From the NCBI GenBank assembly GCA_029006195.1, contig JAQXGH010000017.1, positions 19,699-83,698 of the forward strand: 64,000 bases of DNA. The letters run 5' to 3'. The notes beneath the pieces were generated by a model that had not been told where the DNA came from, ran no database searches, and saw nothing but the letters and a program-made list of their open reading frames with translations. Numbering within the stretch: position 1 is the stretch's first letter; each line of letters opens with the position of its first letter. This stretch comes from Bacillota bacterium. GTDB taxonomy: Bacteria > Bacillota > Clostridia > Peptostreptococcales > Anaerovoracaceae. The position numbers and the translations under genes are program-made. Shown piece by piece: positions 17,394-26,700 of this stretch.

Positions 17394-18185
17394 TTATGCC
17401 TGCGGTGTCCAGAACAGTGCGTTTAGAGCTTCCAGCAGCTCTGCTCGATTTACCTCCACCTGCTCATCTGTAGGGAGCGGTGACGGCTCTGCCTTCACTT
17501 CCCATTCGATATTGACCTTCTGACCGCCTGCCTCCATTTCGCAGCCTTCGGCCAAACTGCATGTAGCGCAGTTGCCATCGCAATCATCGTGATCGTGGTC
17601 CTCGTGGATAAGGTGAGTGTTTGAATCGCCCATGCCGTAGATCAGCTCCAGGATGTGAGCGGCATCTTTGCCTTCGCGCTTGAGCTTGTTTCTATCGGCC
17701 ATGCTTGATGTGATGTAAGGGATGCCGGGAGCTTCCTCTACGAAAGTCACACCCATATCTTCGGCAAGGGCCTTGACAGGCTCTAAAAATTCCTCAGAAA
17801 CGTCTTCGGGCCTGTGGAGGATATATTCCTCATTATTGCATCCGCCGCTTATTCCCAGGTCGATTAGGACTTCGTATGCGGAATCAACGGGTATGTCAGG
17901 ATAGTCCTTTTGGAACTTGTCCATAAGTCTAGGGCAAGTCAGAAGCATAGTCGGTTTGCCCAGCTCTTCCCAGTGTTTAACGAGATCCGGATCATCTGCT
18001 GCATAGTCGTAGATGAACATTCCGGTATCTGGCCTTTGGAAGAGAAGGGAATCGAACATTTTAACGATTATATCAGGTTCATAGCCGCTGAGCCCGTAGC
18101 CCGGGAAGAAGGCGTATGAACATTTGTCTGGAGACTGACCTGTGAAGTAATCCATAGGCTTTCTCACTACATCATATTTTTTCAT
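17394..18185 (-). CDS. Degenerate CCG-domain (HdrB/GlpC-like) protein, cysteine motifs lost
   Basis: 263 residues, related to the C-terminal half of the 766-residue protein encoded at 18424-20724. Shared are CSYAFFPGxxxxxxxPD near the start, HWEELGKPTMLLTCP, and AAHILELIYGM at the end of the repeat. Where the paralogue has CCGIPCDW, CMSCHKH, CCGFGGQ and CSNCRD, this protein has YDYAADDPD, CPRLMDK, PGIPYITS and no CxxC, so it should not bind the usual Fe-S cluster. A His/Asp/Cys-rich patch (HEDHDHDDCDGNCATC) follows and may bind metal. RBS TTGGAG precedes the ATG. It is third in a minus-strand operon. Function unknown. Confidence 0.75.
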   Translation of the reverse strand: MKKYDVVRKPMDYFTGQSPDKCSYAFFPGYGLSGYEPDIIVKMFDSLLFQRPDTGMFIYDYAADDPDLVKHWEELGKPTMLLTCPRLMDKFQKDYPDIPVDSAYEVLIDLGISGGCNNEEYILHRPEDVSEEFLEPVKALAEDMGVTFVEEAPGIPYITSSMADRNKLKREGKDAAHILELIYGMGDSNTHLIHEDHDHDDCDGNCATCSLAEGCEMEAGGQKVNIEWEVKAEPSPLPTDEQVEVNRAELLEALNALFWTPQA

Positions 18186-18200
18186 ATATTACTCCAATTT

Positions 18201-18446
18201 TTATTTTTCTTCTATCATAGATTCTACATCAGCCATCTTGCCTGTGACAAGTTCCTCAGGCAGGGAAACCTGGCCGCATTCAGGGCAGCGTGGAACCTTG
18301 TATCTGAAGTCACGGCTGAGGTACTTAAAAGCTACATCGACTAACTCGAATTCTACCTTGCATTTGTCGCAGATAAGAGTTTCTGTCATAGGAGCGCTGC
18401 CGCTGGCACCGCCAGTTGATTTGCTACCCATCAATTTTCTTGCCAT
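18201..18446 (-). CDS. Small zinc-ribbon / redox protein of the Mo-hydroxylase cluster
   Basis: 81 residues from the ATG at 18446, which has GGAGG 10 bases upstream. The longer track ORF has no RBS and lies inside the neighbour. Two CxxC knuckles, CDKCKVEFE and CPECGQVS, are arranged like a rubredoxin or zinc ribbon. It matches what I recall as the DVU_1557-type redox protein found near Mo-hydroxylase genes. It overlaps the last 23 bases of the upstream gene, so the two are co-translated. Whether the metal is Fe or Zn is not clear from sequence. Confidence 0.8.
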   Translation of the reverse strand: MARKLMGSKSTGGASGSAPMTETLICDKCKVEFELVDVAFKYLSRDFRYKVPRCPECGQVSLPEELVTGKMADVESMIEEK

Positions 18447-20724
18447 TGAATACCGCCTCCAGTTGAATCTGCATTCTGTGAGAATACATGTTGTGGATAT
18501 ATCTGATGTTTTCCGCTTCTTCGGTGTATTCCACCCATAAAGTAACGGAGCCAATTTCCTTATATGCTTTGTAATGCTGAGTGTCAGGGCTGTAAGTTCT
18601 TCTGCCCGTTTCCTCTGCGTGCGCGATTACGGCGCATATATCTTCGTTCAGGATTTTTTGGTGTTTGATTTTGTCTGCCGTTTCCGGACTCATCTTGAGC
18701 TCATAAGGCAGAGCGGCCGGTTTATCGTTCATTGATTCACCCCATATTTCTGTAAGTAAGCGTTCCTTTAATTCTACGCGGTTCTCTCGTCTTAAAGAGA
18801 GGCCAGGTGACGGCGCGGAGTTATACGTATTTATTGCAAAGACTGCATCCAGTATATGTACAGCTTCTTTGCCGTAATCGTTAAAGACGTCGCGGCAGTT
18901 TGAGCAGTAAACAAGATAAGGGTTGTCGCTTAAGGATGCCCTTTTTTCTGTAACATATTTAGAAAAGTCGCCGGCGGCGATATCGCCCTGACCGCCGAAG
19001 CCACAGCAGCCGTGCTTGTCTGATTTAGGTAATTCTTCTATGCTGAGACCTACCTTAGAAGCCAGGTCTCTAACTGCATCCTGAACGCTGACATTTCCTC
19101 TAGCGGAGCATGGGTCAAAGATGCTGTAGACTTTGCATTCCTGCTGACCTGGAGTTGTGATCCCGATTTGACTCATGATTTCATAGAGCGAACGAGTTTC
19201 GATTTCAGGAAGATTTTCGCTCAGGTGCTTATGGCAGGACATGCAGGCTGTGATGAGAATCGGCTTTCCCAGGCTTTCCCATTCCGCCTTAAGTGCTGCG
19301 ATTTCCTGATCGTGCATTTGAGTGTTTCCGCTCCAGTCGCATGGTATGCCGCAGCAGCGCAGGATGAGTCCTGTGCCAGGCATGTTTTCAAGAAGCCATT
19401 TATAAGGCTTTAATACGTATTCCGGATCCAGGGCTCCCATATTGCATCCTGGGAAGAATGCGTATGAACATGATGAACCTTGTGAGCCGGGCGCGAGCTT
19501 AGTTAATGCTGCGAAATGGCTGTTTGCGAATTCCATATCCCGGATGTAATACTGAGTGAAGCCTGCTGGCATTTTGTCTGCGTTATGCATCTGATGCCTT
19601 GCAGACTTGATCATGCCGCAGAGGTCGATGCCGCTAGGGCAAACGTCACGCATGATGTCGCAGTCTGTGCAGGCTGCAATATATTTCCTTGATGGACACT
19701 TGTGAACAAGTGAACCGGCAGGTTTAACTGAAAGAAAAATCTCATCGCGCATCTTAAGGGGCCACTTCTCATAAAAGCCAACTATGTCGCAGTATGAGTC
19801 ACAGGCGTCGCACTGGCATTTTATGCAGCGCGAAACTTCAGCCTGACATTCCTCATCGGAATAAACGAGCCTGCCGTCTATCTCTTCTGTTGGTTTAACA
19901 GCAGAAGCTAAGGTGAGCTTATCCTCATTAGCAACACATCTTGTGGCTACGGCAGGAGCTGGGTATTCCAGCTTCTTTACCTTAATGTAGTTTTCTGCAC
20001 TTGTTGATAAGGCGATGGCTTGGGCCAGAGCGTTGACTGGGTCAAGGCCCATGATGCTGCCGCCAAGGAATACGCCTGCTTTGCCGATAATAGCGCAGCC
20101 ATCACTTGACGGAATACCGAAATCATTGCCGCCTTTTCCTGTGGCGATGAAAATAACGTCGTACTCCTGAGAAAGCTCATCAAGATCTGTAATTTCACTG
20201 TTCAGCTGAAGGTTATACTTTTCGTTTTTTAGCTGGAGCTCGAATTCGGCCATAAAGCTGCTTTCATCCATTAGCTCTACCAGACTGCCGCCGATACGAT
20301 CGGTTTTTTCAAAGATGGTCACATCGTATTTACGCGATGCCATCTTGGCAGCGAAACCCATACCGGCAAGTCCTGCACCGATAATGGCAATGCGCTCTTT
20401 CTTAGCAGGTAGGTTGTAGGCATTAGGTTCTTTCTTTGTGGTTTTAGCTATGAGCGTTTTTTCTAGAAGGTTAATGCTTATTGGTTCATCTATACTGCGT
20501 CTGATGCAGCTTTGTTCGCAATAACCTGGACAGATTTCAGCAACGATGCCGGGGAAGGCTACCTTGTCGCGCAGAGTCTTATATGCTGCGCTGTAGCGTT
20601 TCTTAGAAAGGCGTTCCTGAATATCAAGAATGTCAATCTTAAAAGGGCACGCGTCCGCACACATGGGTATTTCGCGTTCCCTGCAATCATCGAAATGATC
20701 GTAATAGTCTTTTACTGTTTTCAT
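18424..20724 (-). CDS. Large Fe-S flavoprotein: GltD-like oxidoreductase fused to CCG domains
   Basis: 766 residues. In order: a GltD/DPD-type N-terminal Fe-S domain (CADACPFKID, CPGYCEQSCIR), an NAD(P)/FAD Rossmann segment IAIIGAGLAGMGFAA (about 112-126), a ferredoxin-like part with CIKCQCDACDSYC and CTDCDIMRDVCP, then two CCG half-domains (CCGIPCDW, CMSCHKH, CCGFGGQ, CSNC). The C-terminal ~90 residues are alpha/beta with no recognised family. This suggests electron transfer between a pyridine nucleotide and Fe-S carriers, as in Hdr-type proteins. RBS AAGGAAAAAT precedes the ATG. It is first in the minus-strand operon and probably serves the Mo hydroxylase nearby. Confidence 0.85.
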   Translation of the reverse strand: MKTVKDYYDHFDDCREREIPMCADACPFKIDILDIQERLSKKRYSAAYKTLRDKVAFPGIVAEICPGYCEQSCIRRSIDEPISINLLEKTLIAKTTKKEPNAYNLPAKKERIAIIGAGLAGMGFAAKMASRKYDVTIFEKTDRIGGSLVELMDESSFMAEFELQLKNEKYNLQLNSEITDLDELSQEYDVIFIATGKGGNDFGIPSSDGCAIIGKAGVFLGGSIMGLDPVNALAQAIALSTSAENYIKVKKLEYPAPAVATRCVANEDKLTLASAVKPTEEIDGRLVYSDEECQAEVSRCIKCQCDACDSYCDIVGFYEKWPLKMRDEIFLSVKPAGSLVHKCPSRKYIAACTDCDIMRDVCPSGIDLCGMIKSARHQMHNADKMPAGFTQYYIRDMEFANSHFAALTKLAPGSQGSSCSYAFFPGCNMGALDPEYVLKPYKWLLENMPGTGLILRCCGIPCDWSGNTQMHDQEIAALKAEWESLGKPILITACMSCHKHLSENLPEIETRSLYEIMSQIGITTPGQQECKVYSIFDPCSARGNVSVQDAVRDLASKVGLSIEELPKSDKHGCCGFGGQGDIAAGDFSKYVTEKRASLSDNPYLVYCSNCRDVFNDYGKEAVHILDAVFAINTYNSAPSPGLSLRRENRVELKERLLTEIWGESMNDKPAALPYELKMSPETADKIKHQKILNEDICAVIAHAEETGRRTYSPDTQHYKAYKEIGSVTLWVEYTEEAENIRYIHNMYSHRMQIQLEAVFNGKKIDG

Positions 20725-20892
20725 ATTTTTCCTTGCTTGTTTGTATATAGAAATATAAATACGTAAGCTATTATAACATATTTTCAGAAAATTTTAGCCG
20801 TGCCTATGGTATAATATGCATATATGAGACATGGGGGTGTTTCATATTCAAGGGATAACTAAACGAGATTCGAGCTTCAAGGGGGTTTTTTT
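20725..20892. promoter_or_regulatory. Divergent intergenic region
   Basis: 168 bases between divergent operons. On the plus strand TATAAT (20810-20815) is a likely -10 box, with no good -35 at the standard distance. On the minus-strand leader side is CCTTGCTTGTTTG (20731-20743), one of four GCTTGCTTG-type repeats found only in leaders of Mo/redox genes here. Confidence 0.5.
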
Positions 20893-23800
20893 ATGCCAAG
20901 AAACGTAGGAGTAGAATTATTTAAAAAACTGGAGAAGAATTTAACTGATAAAGCTTTCCTTAAAAGAGTAGATATGTCTAAGAAGGATATGTCTGCGCTT
21001 CTTTCGAATAAAGGTTGGAAATTACTGTCCGCAGAAATCATGGGAAGCGAAGATAAGAGCTGTAAATATATCGAGAACATAAGTAGAGACACTATAAGCA
21101 GTATATGCGGTACACCTGAAGGAGGCTGGCTGAAATACTGCTACGATTGCACTCTGCTTTTTTTATTTCCGGATATAGATATAGAGCCTGTAGATGAGAA
21201 GTACTATCAGGGCAGACTGATTCTGAGTGAAATACTTAGAACCATTTATCTGCTTGATAGAAGAAAGAGGGAATTCTCACCGGTATTTGATTTTGACATC
21301 CTCACAAGAGAGGAGTACGAAGAAGAACTTACAGGTAAAGAATACGAGAACTTCATAGCAGCTGACAGAAGTGAATACATCTATGAATTTATGAGAATCG
21401 GTGCAGAAATCACACCGTTCAATACTCTGGCTCATGTTGCGGGCGTTCATCATGTAGCGCTTCACGTGGGAAGACAGCTTAAGGCTCTGGGGCTTCCTGT
21501 TGATCTGGCGCTGGTAAGCGGTTCTGCTGCATCACATGATATCGGCAAATTCGGATGTAAGAAGAATGAACTTAAGCGAGTTCCTCACTACCACTATTAC
21601 TATTCAGATGTATGCATGAAGAGACTCAAGATGCCAAGGGTCGCTCATATAGCAAGTAACCATTCAACCTGGGATCTGGAACTTGAGGATCTGTCTGTTG
21701 AATCACTGCTTCTAATATACGCTGACTTCAGAGTCAAGAGTATCAGAAACGAAGACGGCGCAGAAGAAGCTAAATTCTATAGCCTTAAGCAGGCCTTTGA
21801 CGTAATACTCAGCAAGCTTGAGAATGTGGATGCTGCTAAGGAAGCCAGATACCGCAAGGTATATAACAAGCTCCACGACTTCGAGGAATATATCACTAGT
21901 CTTGGAGTGATCACAGAAGTGGACCAGGATGGACCGGATCCTAAACAGTGGAAGACAGAATCACTTCTGGATGGGGATGAAGTCGTAGATAGAATCAAAT
22001 ATCTGGCTATCAGACATAACATAGAAGTAATGAGTAAGTTCGGCAACGAAACAGAGTTTGCCAACCTGCTTGAAGAAGCTAGAAGCGATAAGAACTGGAA
22101 GAACGTCCGCGCTTACATAAATACATTAAAAGAATACTACGCATACATGTCGCAGAATCAGAAGCAGATGTCACTGAGATTCCTTAAGGAGCTCAGCGTT
22201 CATAGAGAAGGCGACATCAGAAGAATGGCGGCTGGACTTGTGGGCAGCATCATAGCAAGCTACGAAGAAGAAAGCCGTAAGGAACTTCCGCCTAGCGCTA
22301 AGGGTCTGATGATGGCGCAGAGCTATGCGCTCTTTAGAGAGTACATCAGTTATGTAATCTATCCGGACCTCACATCGACAGAGCAGCAGAAAAGATGGAT
22401 GGGCTACTCCTTTAAGGCGGCTTTAAGCAACCTGCTCGAGGAAACTGATGGTGTAGACAGAAAATGTTATCTGGATGACTTCCTGGAAGTTATGGATGAA
22501 AAGTCATTTAATGAGGTGTCCGTCTTCATCATACTGGATACGCTGCTTGAAATACCACTCAAATACTGCACTCCGCTTGATATAGTTAGAATGCTGAATT
22601 ATTGCCATGATGCAATAAACAAGGGCAATCTGGAAATCAAAGTTTCAGCCCTCAGAGTTGCCAGATACATAGCAGAAAACAGCGAAATAGAACTTACAAA
22701 CGAGATGAGGGGAATCATTGCAGATATCGCATCTTCCGTAAGCGAAGAAGATGAGAACGTCTGCATAGTATATTTGAAATACGAAATCTACAAGGCCTTA
22801 AATGAAGATGCTCAGGCGGCAATGTATAGTGAACGTCTGCTTGTACAAGAAAAGAAATCATCAGACATCTTCAGAGAAAACCTGAAGGTAGGAACACCAT
22901 GGAATATTAAGGCTGTAAACATCGAGCTGCTCATGGATCAGCTTGAAAGGCAGAAGGCCGGTGCGCCTAAGATCATAGAAGAGTTCTATGTAGCAACTCA
23001 CTTCTCTAACCTGCTCAAGGTAAGTGAACGAGTTACAGTTAGACATACTGCAGGTAAGGCACTGATCAGAGTGTTCGAAATGCTTTCCTGGGATAAGAGA
23101 AACGAGCTGGCTGTTGAACTTACTAAGGGTCTTGAAATTGGCGAGTATCAGTTCAGCAAGTACATCCCTGATTACCTGGGCGTTTTAGTAATGTCACTGC
23201 ATCCTGCAGAACTGGACGAAATCATTTTGACATTCTCTGAACTTATGGAATCAGGGAATGAGAAGGTAGCCAGTGTAACACTGGATACTCTTGGCGTAAT
23301 GATCAATCATTACAGCAGTTACGAGGAGAAGTTTGCAGACTTTGCAGAAGAAAACGGAGCGAGAAAGGATAAAATCCTGGGCATGATCCTTAAAGGTATG
23401 GCGGACTACCACGAAGCCATCAGTGAAGAGGCCTTCATGGTTCTGGGACAGAATATTTTTGGATCTGACCTTCTCAGCCTGGAAGATAAGGCTGACATTT
23501 TCGTTAGAATCAATAAGAAGATGCTTACCCTTATCGAGGATAATAAGGATGAAACTCTGAGATTCTTTAATAATGCGTCAGCACTGAACCATATTTATAG
23601 ATTCATTTCCGACTATCAGTTTGAATTCGGAGATATTAATACTAAGAAGCACAGTAAGGTGGCCTTCTTCCCTGGAACATTTGACCCGTTCTCACTGGGG
23701 CACAAGGGCATTGTTACAGAAATCAGAAACCACGGTTTCGAAGTTTATCTGGCTCTGGATGAATTCTCATGGTCAAAGAAGACTCAGCCTAGACTCTTCA

Positions 23801-25695
23801 GAAAGAAGATCATGACTATGTCCTGTGCTGATGAAATAGATGTATATGTATTTCCTGACAATATGCCGGTGAATATTGCAAATAAGGATAACATTAAGGC
23901 TCTTAAGGAGCTGTTTGCCGGCAGAGATCTTTATCTGGTTGTTGGCAGCGATGTTATCGCCAACGCCAGCTCCTACAGAATTGAAGCGGAGGAAAATTCC
24001 GTTCAGTCTCTGAATCATGTTGTATTTAAGCGTGAGAGCCAGGAGCAGGGCAGTGAAGCGGAAATGGCATATAAGGAACATGCTAAGAATATTACAGGAG
24101 AAATATTCGAGCTGACTCTGCCTATCCATCTTGAGGATATCTCGTCCACAAGGATCCGTAACAATATCGACGAGGGTAATGATATTTCCAACCTTATCGA
24201 TAGCGTGGCTCAGAGCTACATTTACGAGAATGCACTCTACCTTAGAGAAGCTCAGTACAAAGGCGTTCTCAATGCTAACGAAATGCAGTTCGAGACATTT
24301 AAGAATGAGAGGGGCAGGATCTCATCTGTAGAGATGACCTATAACGATAGAGGAACTAGCAGGACTAATAAATCATTCATGCATCTTGTAAAGGCTGTAG
24401 ACCTTTATGGTGAATTCCAGGACGAAAACTTATCTGGATATATCAGAGAGAAGGGTCTTGGTAAGATTCTGGTCATCGATGATATTCAGATGGATAGTTC
24501 CATGGCAAATGAAGAGGCCTGCCAGCTCATACTGACAGAAACTCTGGCAGAAGCTTTAAGAAACGACTACACATATGCTGTATATAAGAAGAATCCTGAT
24601 AATGCAGATGATAAGATCATCAGATCTGTTCTTAAGCGTCAGGGCTTCAAGGAAATAGAAATAGATGGCAAGGCTACTGGATGTCTGGCTGTAGATATGC
24701 GAAATCCGGTTATCATCACAAGGAATATGGAAACCGTCCTCAAGAATCCCTTCAATAAGAATAAGCGAGTTATGAGGACTTTGCGAGAGGCTCATGCTAA
24801 GATGCAGGATGCTCTTGTTAACGTATATCCGGATACTCTGATCCTGTCCGTAAATTCATCGGTACTGGACAACAGAGTAATGCATAAGGTTACAGAAGTT
24901 AACGGTGTTCCTTCTAAGCCGACTAAGCCTAGAAAGCTGGGCCCTGCAATGTGCGTACCTTTTGGTAAGATCCTTACTGGAATGGCTGTTCCTAATACGG
25001 TTACGAAGACTTTGCATACTGAGAAATGCTTCTATTCTGACCTTCAGGACTTCGAAATCACTGAAGCTCCATTCTACTCATCGCTGGACGACCAGGTGAA
25101 GACTATCAAGTCCTTCATGAGACCGGTAATTCTGGTTGATGACGTACTGCATAAGGGATTCAGAGTGAAGATTCTGGACAAGATCCTCAATGAAAATCAG
25201 GTAAACGTTCAGAAACTCATAGTCGGTATTCTGTCAGGACGAGGCAGAGACCTTATCACAATGCAGAACAGAGAAGTTGATTCGGTTTACTTCATTCCTA
25301 ACCTGAGAGCCAGCTTCACAGAAACATGGATGTATCCCTTCATTGGCGGCGATGGTGTTTACAGAAGGGGAGAATCCGGCGACAGACGTCATATGTACAT
25401 CTGTATGATTCTGCCGTATGCGGTTTCTTCATTCATGAAGGACTGCAGCGTCAGCGCTGTCTATGATTTCTCCATGGTATGTCTGGAGAATACCAGAGAT
25501 ATATTGAAGGTTCTGGAAGAAGAGTATCAGAGAGAATATAAGAAGAAATTAACAATGGAAAGGCTATCCGAGACGATTTCCAATCCTAAGATCCCGGATG
25601 TTGGTGAGTGCCTGAAGTTTGATAGAACTATCGCTGCCAGCGAATATCTGGAAAGCGATATTGAAAGACTGGTTAGACTCAAGACAAGCATATAA
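20893..25695 (+). CDS. 1,600-residue HD-domain / HEAT-like / nucleotidyltransferase / PRTase-like fusion
   Basis: Cytoplasmic protein with several enzyme-like parts. An HD phosphohydrolase region lies at about 175-260 (HVAGVHHVALHVG, ASHDIGKFG). A long helical, HEAT-like middle spans about 380-900. A cytidylyltransferase/NadD-type domain begins at about 921 (VAFFPGTFDPFSLGHKG) and ends with SSTRIRNNI near 1081. An acetyltransferase-like segment may lie at about 1120-1280. A phosphoribosyltransferase-like part carries RPVILVDDVLHKG near 1409. Both the HD motif and the HxGH-like motif look intact, so catalysis is plausible. It heads a three-gene operon with a dehydrogenase and a flavoprotein. 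Nucleotide or NAD-related metabolism is inferred; the substrate is unknown. Confidence 0.75.
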   Translation: MPRNVGVELFKKLEKNLTDKAFLKRVDMSKKDMSALLSNKGWKLLSAEIMGSEDKSCKYIENISRDTISSICGTPEGGWLKYCYDCTLLFLFPDIDIEPVDEKYYQGRLILSEILRTIYLLDRRKREFSPVFDFDILTREEYEEELTGKEYENFIAADRSEYIYEFMRIGAEITPFNTLAHVAGVHHVALHVGRQLKALGLPVDLALVSGSAASHDIGKFGCKKNELKRVPHYHYYYSDVCMKRLKMPRVAHIASNHSTWDLELEDLSVESLLLIYADFRVKSIRNEDGAEEAKFYSLKQAFDVILSKLENVDAAKEARYRKVYNKLHDFEEYITSLGVITEVDQDGPDPKQWKTESLLDGDEVVDRIKYLAIRHNIEVMSKFGNETEFANLLEEARSDKNWKNVRAYINTLKEYYAYMSQNQKQMSLRFLKELSVHREGDIRRMAAGLVGSIIASYEEESRKELPPSAKGLMMAQSYALFREYISYVIYPDLTSTEQQKRWMGYSFKAALSNLLEETDGVDRKCYLDDFLEVMDEKSFNEVSVFIILDTLLEIPLKYCTPLDIVRMLNYCHDAINKGNLEIKVSALRVARYIAENSEIELTNEMRGIIADIASSVSEEDENVCIVYLKYEIYKALNEDAQAAMYSERLLVQEKKSSDIFRENLKVGTPWNIKAVNIELLMDQLERQKAGAPKIIEEFYVATHFSNLLKVSERVTVRHTAGKALIRVFEMLSWDKRNELAVELTKGLEIGEYQFSKYIPDYLGVLVMSLHPAELDEIILTFSELMESGNEKVASVTLDTLGVMINHYSSYEEKFADFAEENGARKDKILGMILKGMADYHEAISEEAFMVLGQNIFGSDLLSLEDKADIFVRINKKMLTLIEDNKDETLRFFNNASALNHIYRFISDYQFEFGDINTKKHSKVAFFPGTFDPFSLGHKGIVTEIRNHGFEVYLALDEFSWSKKTQPRLFRKKIMTMSCADEIDVYVFPDNMPVNIANKDNIKALKELFAGRDLYLVVGSDVIANASSYRIEAEENSVQSLNHVVFKRESQEQGSEAEMAYKEHAKNITGEIFELTLPIHLEDISSTRIRNNIDEGNDISNLIDSVAQSYIYENALYLREAQYKGVLNANEMQFETFKNERGRISSVEMTYNDRGTSRTNKSFMHLVKAVDLYGEFQDENLSGYIREKGLGKILVIDDIQMDSSMANEEACQLILTETLAEALRNDYTYAVYKKNPDNADDKIIRSVLKRQGFKEIEIDGKATGCLAVDMRNPVIITRNMETVLKNPFNKNKRVMRTLREAHAKMQDALVNVYPDTLILSVNSSVLDNRVMHKVTEVNGVPSKPTKPRKLGPAMCVPFGKILTGMAVPNTVTKTLHTEKCFYSDLQDFEITEAPFYSSLDDQVKTIKSFMRPVILVDDVLHKGFRVKILDKILNENQVNVQKLIVGILSGRGRDLITMQNREVDSVYFIPNLRASFTETWMYPFIGGDGVYRRGESGDRRHMYICMILPYAVSSFMKDCSVSAVYDFSMVCLENTRDILKVLEEEYQREYKKKLTMERLSETISNPKIPDVGECLKFDRTIAASEYLESDIERLVRLKTSI

Positions 25696-25718
25696 GGAAA
25701 TTGGTAGAGGAAGATTTT

Positions 25719-26687
25719 ATGAGACTTACGAGCATATTTGAAAATACTGAGCTGCTTACGGGCGGATCAGATGATATAGCCTGTGTTTCCGGTTACAAAA
25801 GCTACGCAGGCAAGAAGGTGAAGTTGAATGTTCTGGCGCTGGGTGATGTTGGAAGCACTCTGGCGATGGCGCTTATGCTTAGGGGAGCGGACGCCATCGA
25901 AAAAATAGGACTTTGCGATATTAATCCGGTTTGGGCGGCCAGATTCGAATTCGAGTTTGGCCAGTTCTCAATGCCAACGGATTACCACGCTTTTCCTGAA
26001 GTTTGTGCCGTGGCACCTGAAGATGTCTTTGACTGCGATGTATTCGTATTCTGCGCAGCACTTGGCGTTCCTAAGGTTGGTGAGGAACAGGGCGATGTTA
26101 GAATGATGCAGCTTCAGCGTAATGTTAAGCTGGTCCAGTCTTATGCAGAGCGAAGCCTTAAAGACGGATTTGAAGGTGAATTCTTCGTTGTGTCTGATCC
26201 GGTTGATCCGCTGTGTAAGGGTGCGCTTGACGCAGGTGTTCCCAGAAACAGAATACAGGGCTTCGGGCTTGGCGTAATGAATGCCAGAGCGGCTTACTTC
26301 GCTAAGAAGGATCCGTCGCTTGCCCAGTATCTTACTGAGGGCAGAGCCTATGGTCCGCACGGAAGCGGACTTGTAATAGCTGACAGCATTACAAATTATA
26401 ATCACGAGAAATCCCTGGAGCTTTCGAAGCTTACGATTACGGCTAATCTTAAGATGCGTGAAATGGGATTCAAACCATACATTGCTCCTGCAGTATCTTC
26501 GGGAGCGCTATCGATCATAGAGAATCTGCGTGGTAACTGGCACTACAGTTCGGCATGCTTTGGCGGTGCATTTTGGGGTATGAAAAACCGCAGAGCAGCA
26601 GGCGGGCTTGAAATCGAAAATCCGGATCTTGATGAGAAACTCATGGACAGAATAAGAACTTCATACGAAGAACTTAAGAACATTTAA
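25719..26687 (+). CDS. Lactate/malate dehydrogenase-family protein
   Basis: The start is at 25719 behind GAGGAAG, giving 322 residues. NAD-binding GDVGSTLAMALMLRGA is near the N-terminus, and DINPVWAARFEFEF follows as the second strand and acidic residue. The usual substrate-loop SNPVD is SDPVDPLCKG, and the usual catalytic GEHGDS is GPHGSGLVIADS, so the His is kept but both neighbourhoods differ. It could be a 2-hydroxyacid dehydrogenase with unusual substrate or a non-lactate paralogue. It lies 23 bases after the HD fusion gene and 13 before the flavoprotein gene. Confidence 0.75.
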   Translation: MRLTSIFENTELLTGGSDDIACVSGYKSYAGKKVKLNVLALGDVGSTLAMALMLRGADAIEKIGLCDINPVWAARFEFEFGQFSMPTDYHAFPEVCAVAPEDVFDCDVFVFCAALGVPKVGEEQGDVRMMQLQRNVKLVQSYAERSLKDGFEGEFFVVSDPVDPLCKGALDAGVPRNRIQGFGLGVMNARAAYFAKKDPSLAQYLTEGRAYGPHGSGLVIADSITNYNHEKSLELSKLTITANLKMREMGFKPYIAPAVSSGALSIIENLRGNWHYSSACFGGAFWGMKNRRAAGGLEIENPDLDEKLMDRIRTSYEELKNI

Positions 26688-26700
26688 GGGGTGAAATGGG

